Assembly (NCBI RefSeq): GCF_030812295.1
Contig: NZ_JAUSSK010000002.1
Coordinates: 496,001-560,000 of the forward strand
Origin: Luteibacter jiangsuensis
GTDB lineage: Bacteria; Pseudomonadota; Gammaproteobacteria; Xanthomonadales; Rhodanobacteraceae
Length of the DNA: 64,000 nt
Direction: 5' to 3'
The notes under the pieces are model-generated. The model saw only the letters and a list, made by a program, of their open reading frames with translations. It was not told where the DNA came from and did not search any database. The translations under genes and the position numbers were made by a program. Shown piece after piece: positions 1 through 7,555 of this stretch. Numbering within the stretch: position 1 is the first letter of the stretch; the number at the start of each line of letters is the position of its first letter.

Positions 1-1
1 G

Positions 2-1174
2 GCGCCGGCACCGAAGAGCCGTCGCGGCTTCTTCCTCAAGCTCCTTGTCCTGGTGCTCGTCCTGGCCGCCATCGGTTGGACCGTCTGGTATTTCGTGGAC
101 GGGCGCTGGTACGAGGACACCGACGACGCCTACGTCAATGGCAACGTCGTGCAGATCACGCCGCAGATCGCCGGCACCGTCACCTCGATCGGTGCGGACG
201 ACGGCGACCTGGTGCACCAGGGCGACGTGCTGGTGAAGCTCGATCCGAGCGACGCCGAAGTGGCCCTGGAAAGCGCGCGCGCCAACCTCGCCAATACCGT
301 GCGCCGCGTGCGCGGCCTGTACAACAACGTGGCTTCGGCGCAGGCCGATGTGGCCGTGCGCCAGACCGCCGTGGCGCGTGCCCGTGCCGACTACAACCGC
401 CGCCGCGATCTCGCCAAGTCTGGCGCGATCTCAGCCGAGGAACTGTCGCACGCCCTGGATACGCTGACCTCCGCCGAGGACAGCCTGTCTTCGGCCAAGC
501 AGGCGTACAGCAGCAGCAAGGTCCTGGTCGACGACACCGTCGTCGCCTCGCATCCGGACGTGCGCGCCGCCGCCGCCAAGCTGCGCTCGGCGTACCTCGA
601 CGACGTGCGTTCCACGCTGATCGCTCCCGTCGACGGCTATGTCGCCAAGCGCACCGTGCAGGTGGGCCAGCGCGTGCAGCCGGGTGCGGCGCTGATGGCC
701 GTGGTGCCGTTGCACCAGGTATGGATCGACGCGAACTTCAAGGAAACCCAGTTGACCCACATGCGCATCGGCCAGCCGGTCGATGTGACCGCCGACGTCT
801 ACGGCAGCGACATCGTCTACAAGGCCAGGGTTCGCAGCCTCGGCGTCGGCAGTGGCAGCGCTTTCTCGATCCTGCCGGCGCAGAACGCCACGGGCAACTG
901 GATCAAGATCGTGCAGCGCGTGCCGGTCCGCGTCGTGTTCACCGATCCCAAGCAGCTGGAAGAAAAGCCGCTGCGTCTCGGCCTGTCTACCAAGGTCACG
1001 GTGTCGCTGCACGACCAGAGTGGTCCGCTGCTGGCGAAGCAGGCGCCCACCGCGCCGGAGTTCTCCACGCCGATCTACGACAAGCAGCTCGCCGATGCCG
1101 ACAAGGACATCGCTCGCGTGATCCACGAGAACGCCTCCGCCGGCGAAGGCGAGCAACAGCAGGCCCCGAAGTAA
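2..1174 (+). CDS. emrA: EmrA-type membrane fusion protein of an MFS drug efflux pump (5' end missing)
   Basis: Periplasmic adaptor (HlyD family) that links an EmrB-type inner-membrane transporter to an outer-membrane channel. The frame is open from base 2, so the gene begins before the window. A GTG at position 53 is unlikely as the start because it falls inside the single N-terminal membrane segment, which is preceded by the basic stretch KSRRG. After the membrane anchor comes the motif DDAYVNGNVVQITPQIAGTV, typical of the EmrA lipoyl half-domain, then a long Ala/Asp/Arg-rich coiled-coil hairpin, and the second lipoyl half with APVDGYVAKRTVQVGQRVQ. It ends 10 bases before emrB and is surely in the same operon. 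The first codons and any upstream regulator (often MarR/TetR) lie outside the window. Confidence 0.93.
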   Translation, partial: APAPKSRRGFFLKLLVLVLVLAAIGWTVWYFVDGRWYEDTDDAYVNGNVVQITPQIAGTVTSIGADDGDLVHQGDVLVKLDPSDAEVALESARANLANTVRRVRGLYNNVASAQADVAVRQTAVARARADYNRRRDLAKSGAISAEELSHALDTLTSAEDSLSSAKQAYSSSKVLVDDTVVASHPDVRAAAAKLRSAYLDDVRSTLIAPVDGYVAKRTVQVGQRVQPGAALMAVVPLHQVWIDANFKETQLTHMRIGQPVDVTADVYGSDIVYKARVRSLGVGSGSAFSILPAQNATGNWIKIVQRVPVRVVFTDPKQLEEKPLRLGLSTKVTVSLHDQSGPLLAKQAPTAPEFSTPIYDKQLADADKDIARVIHENASAGEGEQQQAPK

Positions 1175-1184
1175 GGGAGCGGCC

Positions 1185-2711
1185 ATGAGCACCGAATTTC
1201 GACCGCCGAACCTGGCGCTGTCCACGGTCGGGCTGTCGCTCGCGACCTTCATGCAGGTGCTCGACACCACGATCGCGAACGTCTCGCTGCCGACCATCGC
1301 CGGCAACCTGGGCGTCAGCTCCAACCAGAGCACCTGGGTCATCACCTCGTTCGCGGTGAGCAACGCGATCGCCTTGCCGCTGACCGGCTTCCTCACCCGG
1401 CGTTTCGGTGAAACGAAGCTGTTCGTCTGGGCGACGCTGTTGTTCTCGCTTGCTTCATTCCTGTGCGGCATCGCGCAGAGCATGAGCATGCTCATCCTGT
1501 TCCGCGCCATCCAGGGCGCGGTGGCCGGCCCGATGTATCCGATCACGCAGAGCTTGTTGATCTCGATCTATCCACCGGCCAAACGCGGCATGGCGCTGGC
1601 ATTGCTGGCGATGGTCACCGTCGTCGCGCCCATCGCGGGTCCGATCCTCGGCGGCTGGATCACCGACAACTACACCTGGCCGTGGATCTTCTTCATCAAC
1701 GTACCGATCGGCATCTTCGCCAGCTTCGTCGTGGCCAACCAGATGAAGGGGCGCCCGGAAGTCACCGAGAAACCCAAGGTCGACTATGTGGGCCTCATCA
1801 CGTTGATCATCGGCGTGGGAGCGCTGCAGGTCGTGCTCGACAAGGGCAACGACGAAGACTGGTTCTCCTCCACCTTCATCGTCATCACGGCGATCGTCGC
1901 GGCGATCGGCCTGATCGTGTTCCTTATCTGGGAACTCACCGACAAGGACCCGATCGTCAACCTGAAGCTGTTCCGCCACCGTAACTTCGCGATGGGCACG
2001 TTGTGCCTCGTGCTGGCTTACGCGGCGTTTTTCGCCATCGGCCTGCTCGTGCCGCAATGGTTGCAGCGCAACGTCGGCTATACGTCCACCTGGGCGGGTT
2101 TCGCCGCGGCTCCCCTGGGTATCCTGCCGGTGATACTCACGCCCTTCGTGGGCCGCTATGCGCACAAGTTCGACCTGCGCATCCTGGCCTCGGGCGCGTT
2201 CATCGTGATGGGTGCGACGTGCTTCATGCGCGCCGACTTTTTCCTGGACATCGACTTCTACAGCGTCGCGATGGTGCAGCTGATCCAGGGCCTGGGCGTG
2301 GCGCTGTTCTTCATGCCGGTGCTCAGCATCCTGCTGTCCGACCTGCAACCGCGCGAGATCGCGGCGGGCTCCGGCCTCGCCACCTTCCTGCGCACGCTGG
2401 GTGGCAGCTTCGCGGCATCGCTCACCACCTTCCTGTGGGATCACCGCGCGATCGTCCATCACGAAAGGTTGGCCGAACACATCACGCCGTTCGACCCCAC
2501 GGCGCAACAGGCGCTCACCCAGATCGGTCACGGGGACCCGCAGTACGCGGCGGCGGCGATGAACCAGATGATCACCCAGCAGGGTTACCAGATCTCGTTC
2601 AACGAGGTATTCCACCTGCTCGGCTATGTGTTCGTGGCCTTGATCTTCGTGGTATGGCTGGCCAAGCCACCCTTCGCGGCGAAGGCGGGACCGGCAGCCT
2701 CGGGTCACTGA
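1185..2711 (+). CDS. emrB: EmrB/QacA-type MFS drug efflux transporter (DHA2 family)
   Basis: Proton-driven exporter of the inner membrane with 14 predicted helices, 508 residues, the usual length of the DHA2 family. It has the DHA2 signature LDTTIANVSLPTIA in helix 1 and a motif-A loop (GFLTRRFGETK) between helices 2 and 3, and motif C-like glycines in GPILGGWITD. The ATG follows a good ribosome site (AAGGGAG) that overlaps the emrA stop region, so the two are translationally close. With EmrA it would form a tripartite pump for hydrophobic drugs, uncouplers or host phenolics; the outer-membrane partner is not downstream and may lie upstream of the window. A strong terminator follows at once. 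Confidence 0.95.
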   Translation: MSTEFRPPNLALSTVGLSLATFMQVLDTTIANVSLPTIAGNLGVSSNQSTWVITSFAVSNAIALPLTGFLTRRFGETKLFVWATLLFSLASFLCGIAQSMSMLILFRAIQGAVAGPMYPITQSLLISIYPPAKRGMALALLAMVTVVAPIAGPILGGWITDNYTWPWIFFINVPIGIFASFVVANQMKGRPEVTEKPKVDYVGLITLIIGVGALQVVLDKGNDEDWFSSTFIVITAIVAAIGLIVFLIWELTDKDPIVNLKLFRHRNFAMGTLCLVLAYAAFFAIGLLVPQWLQRNVGYTSTWAGFAAAPLGILPVILTPFVGRYAHKFDLRILASGAFIVMGATCFMRADFFLDIDFYSVAMVQLIQGLGVALFFMPVLSILLSDLQPREIAAGSGLATFLRTLGGSFAASLTTFLWDHRAIVHHERLAEHITPFDPTAQQALTQIGHGDPQYAAAAMNQMITQQGYQISFNEVFHLLGYVFVALIFVVWLAKPPFAAKAGPAASGH

Positions 2712-2728
2712 GGCCGTTCCCGAAGAAC

Positions 2729-2762
2729 AAAAAAGCCGGCGTTGCGAAACGCCGGCTTTTTT
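2729..2762. terminator. Bidirectional intrinsic terminator between emrB and pagL
   Basis: A 9-bp stem GCCGGCGTT / AACGCCGGC with a GCGA loop is flanked by an A-run on the left and a T-run on the right, so it can stop transcription from emrB on the plus strand and from pagL on the minus strand. The two genes converge here. Confidence 0.92.
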
Positions 2763-2779
2763 GTTGGTGAGAAACGCGG

Positions 2780-3313
2780 TCAGATATCGAAGCCGATACC
2801 CACCAGGGCCATCGTCTCGCCACGGTTCGGTTCCTTGAAGCTGCCGTTGGAGATATGGCGGATCTGGAAGCTCACGTTCTTGTACTGCCAGCCCAGCGTG
2901 CTGACGAATTGGTAAGCGCTGGAGAGCGCCTGGGTGCGGCCGCCCGCCGTGCCCGCCAGCTGGAAGCTGAAGAAAAACGGCTGGTACCAGTCACCGGCGC
3001 TGCCGTAGTGGAAGCGCGCGCCGGCGGCGCCGACCCAGACATTGTTCGTCACGCCCGGGTGTGCGTCGCGGTACTCGCCGACGTGACGGCCGCTGATATA
3101 GCCGAGCGATACATCCGGCGACCAGGTGAAGCGGCTCTGCCCCATCGCTCGGGGATCGAACACGGCTTCGACGAAGAAGGCATCGGTGCCGTGGCTGTCC
3201 ATGTAGCTGCGGCCACCCTGGACTTCCAGGTGGGTCTGCGCGGCGGCGGGGACGGTCACGGCGGCGAGGGAGATGGAGGCGAGGACGCCGAGTGCGAGGC
3301 GGGACGAGCGCAT
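2780..3313 (-). CDS. pagL: PagL-family lipid A 3-O-deacylase (acyloxyacyl hydrolase)
   Basis: Outer-membrane beta-barrel esterase that removes the 3-linked acyl chain of lipid A, altering immune recognition and membrane packing. The predicted protein is 177 residues with a Sec signal peptide ending in VPAAA-Q. The C-terminal active-site motif FQIRHISNGSFKEPN carries the His-x-Ser pair typical of PagL, and the chain ends with an aromatic/hydrophobic barrel strand (LVGIGFDI). I chose the ATG at 3313 because the frame upstream of it (to 3511) lacks membrane-protein character and the signal peptide begins here. It is monocistronic and convergent with emrB. Confidence 0.85.
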   Translation of the reverse strand: MRSSRLALGVLASISLAAVTVPAAAQTHLEVQGGRSYMDSHGTDAFFVEAVFDPRAMGQSRFTWSPDVSLGYISGRHVGEYRDAHPGVTNNVWVGAAGARFHYGSAGDWYQPFFFSFQLAGTAGGRTQALSSAYQFVSTLGWQYKNVSFQIRHISNGSFKEPNRGETMALVGIGFDI

Positions 3314-3562
3314 GGGGAAACAGGCCTTGTAATGGGACGTTAGTGAACTGGATCGTTCGGTAAATAGTGTCCAGTGGGCGTGAATAAAGGGGGGAGGTGC
3401 AATTATTTGATTCGCGGCTTCCGGGGGCTTGGTCGGAACCACCTCCAAAGGGGAGGCACGATGTTCAATCGGCCATCGGCGCCAGCCATTCGGATGTATA
3501 ACCGGGCCCACGGGGTAGCCTGTTCAATCGTTGCGTGGCACTTGGACCATCGAGGCACATCC

Positions 3563-3955
3563 ATGACAGCAATCCTGCAAGCCATCCACCCGGTGCTTAT
3601 GGCCAAAGACGTGGCCGCGTCGGTGCGGTTCTACCGCGCTCTCGGTTTCAGGCTGTCGTTCCAGGATTCACCCGGCGAGCCAAAATATGCTGGCGTTATC
3701 CGCGACAACGTCGAACTGCACCTTCAATGGGGGGACCCGAGTCAATGGACTTACCCGGCGGACCGTCCTGCATACCGGTTCGTTGTGAGTGACGTCGATG
3801 CGATCTATCGGGAGTTCCTTGCGAGCGGCGGTATCGAGGCAGCGACGGGCCGGGGCGGCCCTTGGTCGTCACCGGCGGCAACGCCCTGGAGCACCCGCGA
3901 GTTCCACGTGGGTGATCCCGGCCAGAACTCGCTCCAGTTCTACCAATCCTTGTAA
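3563..3955 (+). CDS. VOC superfamily (glyoxalase/bleomycin-resistance-like) protein
   Basis: A 130-residue single-module vicinal-oxygen-chelate protein. The opening AIHPVLMAKDVAASVRFYRALGF is the classical first beta-alpha-beta unit, and the end HVGDPGQNSLQFYQSL matches the last strand with the family's D-P-x-x-N-x-L-x-F motif. The sequence is nearest to bleomycin-resistance-like proteins that dimerise and bind rather than cleave ligands; substrate unknown. The ATG at 3563 is preceded by CGAGG at proper distance; the open frame reaches 63 codons further upstream but that part has no VOC similarity and no ribosome site. It lies alone between pagL and the ygiD-like gene. Confidence 0.82.
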   Translation: MTAILQAIHPVLMAKDVAASVRFYRALGFRLSFQDSPGEPKYAGVIRDNVELHLQWGDPSQWTYPADRPAYRFVVSDVDAIYREFLASGGIEAATGRGGPWSSPAATPWSTREFHVGDPGQNSLQFYQSL

Positions 3956-4099
3956 GGCGCCCCTGGCAATTTCTTCAGTGGCGGCTGCCGTCGTTCGTTC
4001 CCGGCGCCAATGTGTTCGCCGCAGGACGATTTATCCGGTGGCTCGGAGTGCCTACATTGAGGCGAGGTGGCATCGCGCCACGTCCCCGGTGATCTTTCC

Positions 4100-4876
4100 A
4101 TGTTCCGCGCCCCCGCGATCTTCGTTTCCCATGGTGCTCCCACCTTCGCCCTGGAACCCGGCCTGCTGGGTTCGCGACTGACCGAGCTCGGTCGACGGTT
4201 GGCGAGCGCCACGGCCATCGTTGTGGTTTCGCCGCATTGGCAAACCTGCGGCATTCGCGTCACCGGGGCAGCATGGCCGGAAACGATCCACGACTTCGGC
4301 GGCTTTCCGCCGCCGCTGTACAGCCTCACGTATCCGTCGCCGGGCTTGCCCGCTCTCGCCGCCGAGACGGCTTCGATGCTTATCGACAGCGGTTTCGCCG
4401 CGATGGTGGACGCGGAGCGCGGCTACGACCATGGGACGTGGGTGCCTTTGCGCTACCTGCGACCCGACGCCGACACGCCGGTGATCCAGGTCTCGATGCC
4501 ACACAACCTCGATGCCGCCGGCGCCCTTCGACTCGGCAAGGCGCTGGCGCCGTTGCGGGATCGCGGCGTCGCGGTGGTGGGCTCGGGCAGTCTCACCCAT
4601 AACCTGCACGAGGTTCGCCGTGCGGGCGAATCGGCGGCCTATGCGAAGGCGTTCGCGGCGTGGAGCCGCGAGGCCGTGCTGTCGGGCCACGTCGACGCCC
4701 TGGTCGACTATCGCCGCCTTGCCCCGAGCGCCATCCGCGCCCATCCGACCGAAGAGCATTACCTTCCCTTGCTGGTGGCGGTGGGCGCCGCCCGTGGCGA
4801 CACGCCGATGGCGATCGATGGCGGCATCACCTACGGCGTGCTCGCGATGGATTCCTACGCGTGGGGCGTCGCGTAG
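4100..4876 (+). CDS. ygiD: 4,5-DOPA extradiol dioxygenase family protein (YgiD-like)
   Basis: Non-haem Zn/Fe class III extradiol dioxygenase fold, 258 residues, close to the usual 260. Metal and active-site histidines are visible in FVSHGAPT near the N-terminus, VVSPHWQT, the GYDHGTWVPLRYL motif, SMPHN and the C-terminal HPTEEHYLPLLVA. In plants the homologous enzyme opens the DOPA ring to betalamic acid; bacterial YgiD does this in vitro, and the true substrate here is not known. The ATG at 4100 gives the family's normal N-terminus (MFRAPAIFVSHG); a GTG 33 bases upstream would add a foreign-looking extension. Convergent with the SDR gene, with a gap of only nine bases. Confidence 0.88.
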   Translation: MFRAPAIFVSHGAPTFALEPGLLGSRLTELGRRLASATAIVVVSPHWQTCGIRVTGAAWPETIHDFGGFPPPLYSLTYPSPGLPALAAETASMLIDSGFAAMVDAERGYDHGTWVPLRYLRPDADTPVIQVSMPHNLDAAGALRLGKALAPLRDRGVAVVGSGSLTHNLHEVRRAGESAAYAKAFAAWSREAVLSGHVDALVDYRRLAPSAIRAHPTEEHYLPLLVAVGAARGDTPMAIDGGITYGVLAMDSYAWGVA

Positions 4877-4885
4877 GAACGTTCC

Positions 4886-5662
4886 TCAGACCTGCGCCTG
4901 CCCACCGTCGACGAACAGTTCCACGCCGGTGATGTAGCTCGCCTCGTCGGAAGCGAGGAAGGACACCGCCTTCGCCACCTCGTCGGGGGTTCCGGTCCGG
5001 CCCAGCGGCGTGATGCCTTCCACGTAGGCCGTGTATTCGGCGATCTGCTCGTCGCTCATGCCCAGTTCCGTCTTGTACCCGGGCGTCACGATGACGCCCG
5101 GGGCCACCACGTTGACGCGGATGTCGCGGCCCTTGAGGTCACTGGCCCAGGTTCGCGCGAACGAGCGCAGCGCGGCCTTCGTGGCCGCATAGACGCCGAA
5201 CGCCGCCGGTCCCTTGATCGATACCATGGATCCGTTCAGGACGATCGCCGATCCCGGTCCCATCAGTTCGAGCCCCTTCTGCACGGTGAAGAGCGTGCCC
5301 TTCACGTTGATGCCGAAGTATTTGTCGAACTGGGCTTCGGTCACTTGGCCGAGGGCCACGAACTCGCCACCGCCCGCGTTGGCAAACAGGATGTCCAGGC
5401 GTCCGCTTTGACGGCGGATCGTGTCGAAGATGCGGTCGAGGTCGGCGGCCCGGGCGATATCACCCTGGATCGCGGTGACGCCGAGCTTCGCGGAGGCGGC
5501 GTCGAGCTCGGCCTGTCGGCGACCGGTGATGTAGACCGTGGCGCCTTCGCGTACGAAACGCTCCGCCGTGGCCAGGCCGATGCCGGAACTGCCGCCGGTG
5601 ACGAGCACGATCTTGCCGGCGTGGCGCGAGGTATGGACGTTGCTGGTGTCGAGGGTATGCAT
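4886..5662 (-). CDS. SDR-family NAD(P)-dependent oxidoreductase
   Basis: Classical short-chain dehydrogenase of 258 residues. The Rossmann motif is VTGGSSGIG, followed by NAG in LFANAGGG, the catalytic Ser in LNGSMVS, and YAATK (Tyr and Lys of the catalytic tetrad) about a dozen residues later; the C-terminus carries the common FVDGG motif. The GR in YITGRRQ after beta-2 favours NADPH. The ATG at 5662 has GGAGA in front. It diverges from a LysR regulator, which is a common arrangement in which the LysR protein controls the SDR; this resembles LysR/SDR pairs for reactive carbonyl or quinone stress, but the substrate cannot be read from the sequence. Confidence 0.93.
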   Translation of the reverse strand: MHTLDTSNVHTSRHAGKIVLVTGGSSGIGLATAERFVREGATVYITGRRQAELDAASAKLGVTAIQGDIARAADLDRIFDTIRRQSGRLDILFANAGGGEFVALGQVTEAQFDKYFGINVKGTLFTVQKGLELMGPGSAIVLNGSMVSIKGPAAFGVYAATKAALRSFARTWASDLKGRDIRVNVVAPGVIVTPGYKTELGMSDEQIAEYTAYVEGITPLGRTGTPDEVAKAVSFLASDEASYITGVELFVDGGQAQV

Positions 5663-5750
5663 GGGAGTTCTCCGAGGCCACCGCGTGGCCGATGAGTCCA
5701 ATCTAGTTATTCGTCCTCCGTGGATAAATAATCGAACCACGATTTCATTA

Positions 5751-5764
5751 TTCATGTGGGTGAA
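5751..5764. promoter_or_regulatory. Possible LysR operator in the SDR/LysR divergent region
   Basis: A dyad TTCA-N6-TGAA sits just upstream of the LysR start inside an AT-rich stretch that stands out from the GC-rich surroundings. LysR proteins bind imperfect dyads of this size and commonly repress their own gene while activating the divergent one. The intergenic region is 107 bases and holds both promoters. Assigned from position and symmetry only. Confidence 0.35.
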
Positions 5765-5769
5765 CAACC

Positions 5770-6678
5770 ATGGATCGTCTGCTTGCCATGCGGGTATTCG
5801 GCCGCCTCGTCGAGACCGGGGGCTTTGGGCGCGCGGCCGACGCATTGCGCATGCCCAAGTCCACGGTGACCAAGTTGATCCAGGGGCTCGAGGCGGAACT
5901 GGGCGTCCGTCTGCTTGAACGCACCACGCGCCGGGTGACGGTGACCGCCGAAGGCGACGCCTACTACGAACGCACCCGCCAATGGCTCGCCGAACTGGAC
6001 GACTTCGAAACCACGCTCGCCGGTGGCCGCCGCAACCCCGTGGGCAATCTGCGGGTGGATACCGGTGGTTCGGTGGCGGCAGCACTCATCCTGCCCAGGC
6101 TCCCGGAATTCCGCGCGCGTTATCCCGGTATCCGCGTGCAGCTGGGGGTGACCGACCGGACCGTGGACCTGATCGGCGAGGGCATCGACTGCGCCATTCG
6201 CAGCACCGCCGACGATCCGAACCTAGTGACCCGGCAAATCGCCGAATTGCCCTGGATGTTGTGTGCCACGCCCGGTTACCTTGCGCGCCGTGGAACGCCG
6301 GCCGTTCCGGTGGACATCCTGCGTGAGGGCCATGATGTGATCGGCTATTTCTCCGCGCGCAGCGGCCGCACCCAGCCGCTGAGGTTTCGCGAGGACGCGC
6401 GCGAGACCCTGATCGAGGTGAAGGCGGCCGTCGAGGTCAACGAGAGCAACGCCCGCACGGCGGCGGTGATGGCAGGCCTGGGGCTGGCGCAAACCCTGGC
6501 GTTCACGACGAACGAACACGTCGCTCGCGGACGCCTGGTTAGCCTGCTGCCGGAATATCAGCCCGTTCCTTTGCCGGTGTATCTCGTCTATCCGCCGGAG
6601 CGCAGGCACAACGCCCGGCTGCGGGCCTTCGTGGACTGGATCGCCGATGAACTGCCGGCCCAGGCAGCGGGGCTGTAG
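5770..6678 (+). CDS. LysR-family transcriptional regulator
   Basis: 302-residue LTTR. The N-terminal winged HTH is clear ([49 protein letters not shown]), followed by the linker helix and a PBP2-type effector domain (residues about 90-295). The [22 protein letters not shown] segment places it in the CrgA/AaeR-like subgroup that often regulates divergent oxidoreductases. It is divergent from the SDR gene and is its most likely regulator. The inducer is unknown. Confidence 0.94.
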   Translation: MDRLLAMRVFGRLVETGGFGRAADALRMPKSTVTKLIQGLEAELGVRLLERTTRRVTVTAEGDAYYERTRQWLAELDDFETTLAGGRRNPVGNLRVDTGGSVAAALILPRLPEFRARYPGIRVQLGVTDRTVDLIGEGIDCAIRSTADDPNLVTRQIAELPWMLCATPGYLARRGTPAVPVDILREGHDVIGYFSARSGRTQPLRFREDARETLIEVKAAVEVNESNARTAAVMAGLGLAQTLAFTTNEHVARGRLVSLLPEYQPVPLPVYLVYPPERRHNARLRAFVDWIADELPAQAAGL

Positions 6679-6681
6679 AGA

Positions 6682-6726
6682 TTTTTACCCGGAGGTATTG
6701 ACCTTATATTTAACCCGGGTAATATG
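6682..6726 (+). promoter_or_regulatory. Sigma70-like promoter with two CCCGG-centred dyads upstream of the DUF2239 gene
   Basis: TTGACC at 6698-6703 and TAATAT at 6720-6725 with a 16-bp spacer make a good sigma70-type promoter. A dyad centred on CCCGGG (TTAACCCGGGTAA, 6710-6722) lies in the spacer and runs into the -10, and a second weaker dyad (TTACCCGGAGGTA) lies 26 bases upstream, overlapping the -35. Bound repressor would block RNA polymerase. The DNA is AT-rich apart from the dyad cores. Confidence 0.6.
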
Positions 6727-6754
6727 TAGACAACTTGAGATCGACGGCAGCACC

Positions 6755-7315
6755 ATGTCCACTTACACCGCTTTCCTCGAACATCGACACCTCGCGGCTG
6801 GCTCGCTCGCCGTGGTGGCCGAGCGCTGCAAGATGCTGCTCGACAGCGATCCCGGCGCCACGCCGATCATCTACGACGACAGCACCGGCCGGCCCGTCGA
6901 TATCGACTACCGTGGCACCGTCCACGATGTGCTCGCGCGGTTACCGGGGTTCGACCCGGTGGCGAAGCGTGGGCCGGGCCGGCCGAAGCTGGGCGTCGTG
7001 GCCCGCGAGGTGACCTTGCTTCCGCGGCACTGGGAATGGTTGGCCAACCAACCCGGCGGCGCATCCGTCGCCTTGCGCCGTCTCGTCGAAACGGCCAGCC
7101 GCGATGGAGCGCCAGCCGATCGCGTGCGGCAGGCGCGCGAGGCGGTGGACCGGGTGATGTCGGCGCTCGCCGGCAACCTGCCCGGGTATGAAGAAGCCTC
7201 GCGGGCTTTCCATCGTCACGAGACCGAGCGGTTCGAAGCCCTCATCCATGATTGGCCCCAAGACGTGCGCGACTACGTGCATATGCTGGCGTCGCGCGCT
7301 ATTGGCGAGGGATAA
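6755..7315 (+). CDS. DUF2239 family protein
   Basis: A 186-residue soluble protein of a widespread uncharacterised family. The conserved signature is the segment KRGPGRPKLGVVAREVTLLP followed by RHWEWLANQPGGASVALRRL, which looks like a DNA- or nucleic-acid-contacting basic loop followed by a short ribbon-helix-helix-like element; this is my reading, not established. The C-terminal part is helical (AREAVDRVMSALAG). I chose the ATG at 6755 because the promoter and its dyads lie between 6682 and 6726, so the open frame before it cannot be coding. The gene is monocistronic; a REP element starts two bases after its stop codon. Confidence 0.8.
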   Translation: MSTYTAFLEHRHLAAGSLAVVAERCKMLLDSDPGATPIIYDDSTGRPVDIDYRGTVHDVLARLPGFDPVAKRGPGRPKLGVVAREVTLLPRHWEWLANQPGGASVALRRLVETASRDGAPADRVRQAREAVDRVMSALAGNLPGYEEASRAFHRHETERFEALIHDWPQDVRDYVHMLASRAIGEG

Positions 7316-7316
7316 G

Positions 7317-7545
7317 GTGGGAGCCGACCCTGTCGGCGATGGGTGCTTGCGTCAACCTGGCCCGCTGCCGCGGGATCGCCGACGAAGTCGGCTCCCACAA
7401 GGTCTGCTTCGACCCGGACTGCTCAACGTGAAGAGTGGCGAGTTCCCCTGTTGTGGGAGCCGCTTCAGCGGCGATGGGTGCTTGCGTCAATCTGGCCCGC
7501 TGCCGCGGGATCGCCGACGAAGTCGGCTCCCACAGGGTCGGCTCC
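7317..7545. repeat. REP block: two tandem units, each an inverted REP pair (REPIN-like)
   Basis: Unit 1: GTGGGAGCCGACCCTGTCGG at 7317 and its inverted partner at 7375-7398. Unit 2, 136 bases on: GTGGGAGCCGCTTCAGCGGC at 7453 with inverted partner at 7510-7533. The two units share the same connector (GGGTGCTTGCGTCAA, then TGGCCCGCTGCCGCGGG). The single REPs form short hairpins and the pair can form a long one. This 240-base gap between the DUF2239 gene and the RND gene holds nothing else. Confidence 0.93.
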
Positions 7546-7555
7546 CAGCAGTCAT

